Program-made: the position numbers and the translations under genes
DNA from: an uncultured Candidatus Saccharibacteria bacterium
GTDB taxonomy: Bacteria > Patescibacteriota > Saccharimonadia > Saccharimonadales > Saccharimonadaceae
Length of the DNA stretch: 34,441 nt
Direction: 5' to 3'
Assembly (NCBI GenBank): GCA_944391325.1
Contig: CALXTC010000022.1
Span: 1 to 34,441 of the forward strand
Shown here: in pieces, positions 31,026 to 34,441 of the stretch
How positions within the stretch are numbered: position 1 is the stretch's first letter
Layout: each line of letters starts with the position of its first letter
The notes under the pieces: model-generated
What the model saw: the letters and a program-made list of their open reading frames with translations, nothing else
Database searches by the model: none
What the model was told of the DNA's origin: nothing

Positions 31026-32516
31026 CTACGCCGCATCGGCAGTCAACAGGTCGGCGGCGAATTGCGCCAGCTCCGACCGCTCGGACTTGGTGAAACTGAC
31101 GTGAGCAAACTCGGGACGTTGCATCAGGTCGCTAATGACACTCAGGATGCTGGTGCCGCGACTGATGAAGCGGTTATCCTGCTGGGACATGTCGTAGGTG
31201 AAGACGATCTTGGATCCGCGACCGAGTCGAGTAATGATACTCAGGATGGTTGAGCGCTCTAGTGACTGGGCGTCATCGACAATGATGAAGGTGTCGTTAA
31301 ACGTCCGGCCACGCAGGTAGCTTACCGGCTCGATGCTGATTTCGGGATGGCGCAACTGCGGCGTGTCGACGGCGTTGCTGTTGTCCACGTTTCCTTGAGT
31401 TATGGTGGGCTTCCGCTTCCGATCCTTTTTCTTCTTGGCGGGGCCGTATTCCTGGTCAATCTGGCCAATGTCATAGTACTCGTCAGAGACGATCTGACTC
31501 TTCTTCTTGGCAAGACCATTCGCCCGATCGATCTGGTCAACATTGTCCCAGATGGCTTGAGCCCAGGGTTGCATTTTGTTGCTTAGCTCTCCTGGCAAAA
31601 AGCCCACTTCCTGGCCGGCCACCTCGATCATTGAGCGAAAAACCATAATCCGCTCGTAGTGATGTTGGCTGGAATCCCGTCCGCTGGTTTGGGCAATGGC
31701 TGACGCAAGAGCCAGCAAACTTTTGCCTCCGCCGGCTACTCCGCCTAACGATACGGCCGTAATGTTGGGGTCCATAAGATATTGCAGGGCAATAGTCTGG
31801 TCAACGTTGCCTTCTCTGGGCCTAATGCTTCCAGCCGATATATCTGGGCGATACTCGATGAGGTGCTCGCCGTGCTTGAGATAGACGGTTGCCCCACAGT
31901 CGTTGAACGTAATAGCGGCATGGGATGGTGTTGGCATATCCAGTGCCTGACAACGCTTATCGACGCCTTTTAGGGCCTCGCTCATAGCCGACTTAGAGTG
32001 CGCAATATCACTCGATGGATCAAGCTCTACGTCAACGTTGTCGATCCTGCCGTCGAACTGCTTGAAAGAGCCCGCAAACGGCTCAGCGTGCAAGTCGGCT
32101 TCGTCGGCCCGCACTCGTGTCGAAAGAGTGTTGCTGATGAGGGTGACCTGCTGACCAGGGCGTTTGTTCTGTTGCTCCTTAGTGATTTCGATAGTCATCT
32201 GACTGTGGGTCATCCCAATTGCGGCCCGGGGTGTTGTGGCGACGATAACGATGTTGCCATTCTTGTCTATGACGCCTGTTGTGGTCAGTTTGTCGCCATC
32301 CTTTTCGGATGCCCGCAGGCGCTCAATGTAGTTAATGACGGCCTTGCAGGCCCAGCCTTGGTCGCGATCATCGATGCGCTTTTCCAGTGCATCCAGCACG
32401 TGCATCGGTACAACGATGATGGCGTCCCTGAACGAACGGAACGGACTGATGTCGGCGCCAATAAACACGTTGGCGTCAATCACGTAGACATTGCGCTTCT
32501 TGTCGTTGGTAGACAT
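31026..32516 (-). CDS. PIN domain-PhoH ATPase fusion (YlaK/PhoH2 type)
   Basis: PhoH2 proteins couple a PIN ribonuclease domain to a PhoH RNA helicase/ATPase domain and act on RNA. The PIN domain begins VYVIDANVFIG with the first metal-binding Asp at residue 14. The Walker A box is GGVAGGGKS (258-266). Family boxes FLPGELSNKMQPWAQAIWDN, EPVSYLRGRTFNDTFIIVDDAQSL (Walker B), GSKIVFTYD and FAHVSFTKSERSELAQFAADLL follow. Walker B has DDAQ where most have DEAQ. At 496 residues it is longer than YlaK (~440). Codon use is GC-rich, like the 745 and 22666 genes, and unlike lysS, from which it is divergent. The ribosome binding site is TTGGAGAG. Confidence 0.92.
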   Translation of the reverse strand: MSTNDKKRNVYVIDANVFIGADISPFRSFRDAIIVVPMHVLDALEKRIDDRDQGWACKAVINYIERLRASEKDGDKLTTTGVIDKNGNIVIVATTPRAAIGMTHSQMTIEITKEQQNKRPGQQVTLISNTLSTRVRADEADLHAEPFAGSFKQFDGRIDNVDVELDPSSDIAHSKSAMSEALKGVDKRCQALDMPTPSHAAITFNDCGATVYLKHGEHLIEYRPDISAGSIRPREGNVDQTIALQYLMDPNITAVSLGGVAGGGKSLLALASAIAQTSGRDSSQHHYERIMVFRSMIEVAGQEVGFLPGELSNKMQPWAQAIWDNVDQIDRANGLAKKKSQIVSDEYYDIGQIDQEYGPAKKKKDRKRKPTITQGNVDNSNAVDTPQLRHPEISIEPVSYLRGRTFNDTFIIVDDAQSLERSTILSIITRLGRGSKIVFTYDMSQQDNRFISRGTSILSVISDLMQRPEFAHVSFTKSERSELAQFAADLLTADAA

Positions 32517-32631
32517 GTTCTCTCCAATCGAAATAGTAGGTACTGACCGTCGTTGCGATCTTGCCTAGTAGCATACAATATTATTCATAAATTGGCAAAT
32601 TATTACAGTAGTGGTATAGGCTCTGGTCTGG

Positions 32632-32637
32632 TATAAT
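32632..32637 (+). promoter_or_regulatory. Promoter of lysS (leaderless)
   Basis: TGGTATAAT is an extended -10 ending 6 nt before the ATG at 32644. There is no ribosome binding site. Confidence 0.7.
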
Positions 32638-32643
32638 AGCCGT

Positions 32644-34146
32644 ATGGCAACATTGGCGGATTTTAGAAACGAAAGAATTAAAAAACTAGAGGCGTTGCAG
32701 ACGCTGGGTGTTAATCCATATCCAGCCCATGCCGATCGAACCATCGGGGCGGGTGAAATTGGTCAACGGTTCGATGAGTTAGCTGGCTCAACCCAAACGG
32801 TGGTTGGGCGAATTGTTAGCTTGCGCAAGTTTGGCAAATTAGCCTTTATTGTGGTCCGAGATATGACTGGCGAAATACAGTTATTCATCCAGGCCGGCCA
32901 GATCGAGGATTTGAATGCCGAGCAATCGCAACTGGGCATTAAACAGCTAAATCTACTGGACACGGGTGATTTTATTCAGGCGACTGGTGAGGTTATTAAA
33001 ACTAAAACTGGTGAAATATCTATCGGTGTCCGGTCATTGCGGTTGTTGACTAAATCGCTAAGACCGATGCCGGATCGGCAGGGCTTTACTAACAAAGAGG
33101 AGCGTTTGCGGCGGCGATATATCGATATGAATGTTAATCCTGATGTGCGAGAACGTTTTATTCGCCGATCGAAGTTCTGGCAGGCAACACGGGATTTTCT
33201 GAATCAGCATGGCTTTATCGAGGTGAATATTCCTGTCTTGGAGCATACTACTGGCGGGGCGGATGCCAACGCCTTTAGGACACATATGGATTCATTGGAT
33301 CAGGATTTGTATTTGCGAATTAGTCATGAACTGCCATTAAAGCGACTACTGGGTGGCGGCTTTGAAAAGGTCTATGACATCGGCCCGCGATTCCGCAATG
33401 AGGGTATTGACGATGAGCATCTACCCGAGCACGTGGCTATGGAATGGTACCACGCCTACTGGGACTGGCGGGACGGCATGCGCTTTATGGAGGAAATGTA
33501 TAAATATGTCATTAAACAGACATTTGGCAAGTTGCATTTTCAAATTGGCGATTTTGACGTCGACCTAGACAAAGAGTGGGAGGTCTGGGACTACGCCGAG
33601 GTGATTAAGAAAAACTTTGGCATTGATGTCTACAATACAACCCTAGACGAGGTTAAGGCTAAGCTAATTGAGAACAAGATTGAGGTAGGAAAAGCTGAAA
33701 ACATTTCCCGTGGTATCGACAAACTATGGAAGCATATTCGCAAAGATGTGGCTGGTCCGGTCTGGTTGGTCAATACGCCGAAATTTATTTCACCATTGTC
33801 CAAGGCTAATCCTGACGGTGTCAGCACTCAGCGTTTTCAGCCGGTTATCGCTGGTTCCGAGCTAGGTAATGGTTATTCCGAGCTAAATAATCCAATTGAC
33901 CAGTTAAGCCGCTTTGTCGAACAACAACAGATGCGTGATGCTGGTGACGACGAGGCGATGATGTTGGATATCGACTTTGTGGAAATGCTGGAATACGGTA
34001 TGCCACCAGCCTGTGGTTGGGGTTATAGTGAGCGTGTCTTTTGGATATTTGAGGGTGTGACGGCTCGTGAGGGCGTGCCATTTCCAACTATGCGCCACGA
34101 AATTGATCAGGTAACTAAGAAGATTTATCCGGACGTTAAATTATGA
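32644..34146 (+). CDS. lysS: Lysine--tRNA ligase, class II
   Basis: LysRS charges tRNA-Lys. The N-terminal OB fold is present (VVGRIVSLRKFGKLAFIVVRDMTGEIQLFIQ), then motif 1 and FIEVNIPVLEHTTGGADANAF, and motif 2 LYLRISHELPLKRLLGGGFEKVYDIGPRFRNEGIDDEH. Motif 3 reads GWGYSERVFWIFEGVTAREGVPFP. Textbook bacterial LysRS has GLGIGIDRLVM here, so the last motif is divergent, although the Gly-x-Gly and Arg are kept. The length of 500 is normal. It is the only gene in the window ending in TGA, and that codon lies in an ATGA overlap with the next start, so translation of the two is coupled. Confidence 0.95.
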   Translation: MATLADFRNERIKKLEALQTLGVNPYPAHADRTIGAGEIGQRFDELAGSTQTVVGRIVSLRKFGKLAFIVVRDMTGEIQLFIQAGQIEDLNAEQSQLGIKQLNLLDTGDFIQATGEVIKTKTGEISIGVRSLRLLTKSLRPMPDRQGFTNKEERLRRRYIDMNVNPDVRERFIRRSKFWQATRDFLNQHGFIEVNIPVLEHTTGGADANAFRTHMDSLDQDLYLRISHELPLKRLLGGGFEKVYDIGPRFRNEGIDDEHLPEHVAMEWYHAYWDWRDGMRFMEEMYKYVIKQTFGKLHFQIGDFDVDLDKEWEVWDYAEVIKKNFGIDVYNTTLDEVKAKLIENKIEVGKAENISRGIDKLWKHIRKDVAGPVWLVNTPKFISPLSKANPDGVSTQRFQPVIAGSELGNGYSELNNPIDQLSRFVEQQQMRDAGDDEAMMLDIDFVEMLEYGMPPACGWGYSERVFWIFEGVTAREGVPFPTMRHEIDQVTKKIYPDVKL

Positions 34147-34441
34147 AATACAAGATAACTGAATACACAACTAAGCGGGGCAGTAAGGGGTTAATCCTAA
34201 ATGTCGCTGATGCACCAGTAGTGTCAATGCGTTTTCAATTTCGGGCGGGTTATCGCTATGTCAAGGACTATGATCGCAAGTCGCAGGTTGCTCACGTGCT
34301 AGAACATGTGGCATCTGGGTAGAATGGCCAGTATCCCAACCAAAGGGATCTTGAATCGGTCTTTACAAAAAATGGGGCATATTACCATGCGATGACCGGC
34401 ATGATTGGCGTATCCTACGAGGAGTCCTGCGCTGACTTTGA
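34143..34441 (+). pseudogene. M16-family zinc peptidase, interrupted by in-frame TAG, truncated by window end
   Basis: The ATG at 34143 overlaps the lysS stop (ATGA). The first 59 codons read as an M16 (insulinase/pitrilysin-like) N-terminus, with SMRFQFRAGYRYVKD and the inverted zinc motif HxxEH in VAHVLEHVASG. Codon 60 (34320-34322) is TAG. The same frame then continues open to the window end with family-like sequence (NGQYPNQRDLESVFTKNGAYYHAMTG...YEESCADF), so homology crosses the stop. A single base change, for example from CAG, GAG or AAG, would explain it. It may be a young pseudogene, a sequencing error, or read-through. M16 enzymes degrade peptides or clip presequences. Confidence 0.75.

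Noticed and set aside
1-34441. tRNA or rRNA genes
   Set aside because: Intergenic regions were scanned for T-arm and CCA-end patterns; the few GTTCGA-like hits lie inside coding regions and lack the other arms.
1-34441. UGA recoded as glycine, as in Gracilibacteria/SR1
   Set aside because: No gene needs an in-frame TGA, and lysS ends at a TGA where LysRS homology also ends.

Overview
The window looks like chromosomal DNA from a Patescibacteria/CPR bacterium, most probably a Saccharibacteria (TM7) relative. The evidence is a compact set of information-processing genes, a class-II-type IleRS, a short ProRS, a type B L31, several large single-pass surface proteins of unknown family, no in-frame UGA recoding, and an expression style in which an extended -10 box (TGnTATAAT-like) sits only 6-12 nt before many start codons, so their mRNAs would be leaderless. 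This assignment is inference from gene content and cannot be proven from the window alone.

Region 1 (1-4380) holds the 3' end of argH, a small GC-rich hypothetical gene with its own promoter and terminator, and ileS. ileS is preceded by a T-box riboswitch whose specifier hairpin (loop GGATCAG), antiterminator with the TGGTAAC bulge, and competing terminator can all be drawn from the sequence. Region 2 (4400-13190) is a surface-protein island. It contains a 1107-residue FGE/lectin-like protein with a G8 tract and palindromic repeats inside its first 85 codons, a membrane-anchored HExxH putative metallopeptidase, an 808-residue coiled-coil/Pro-rich membrane protein, and a DUF11-like protein with a signal peptide and a C-terminal anchor. 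Region 3 (13240-20760) holds rplU, parA-parB, lepB, a polytopic membrane protein, prfA-prmC, rpmE and a coiled-coil membrane protein.

Region 4 (20820-29510) holds rpsB-tsf (with a hairpin covering the rpsB ribosome binding site), a GC-rich orphan gene, frr-uppS-polyprenyl synthase, rseP-CPBP protease, proS and greA. Region 5 (29510-34441) holds an orphan gene with a 39-bp exact tandem duplication, two small membrane peptides, a PIN-PhoH ATPase, lysS, and an M16 peptidase reading frame interrupted by an in-frame TAG.

The genes form many short transcription units, often with a terminator directly abutting the next promoter. TAG is the dominant stop codon (21 of 31 complete or 3'-complete genes), TAA ends 9, and TGA is used only by lysS, in an ATGA overlap. 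The most interesting parts are the potentially phase-variable, mosaic surface protein at 4429, the short-Stem-I T-box, the leaderless promoter architecture, and the amber-interrupted M16 gene. No tRNA, rRNA, CRISPR array, transposase or reverse transcriptase was seen.
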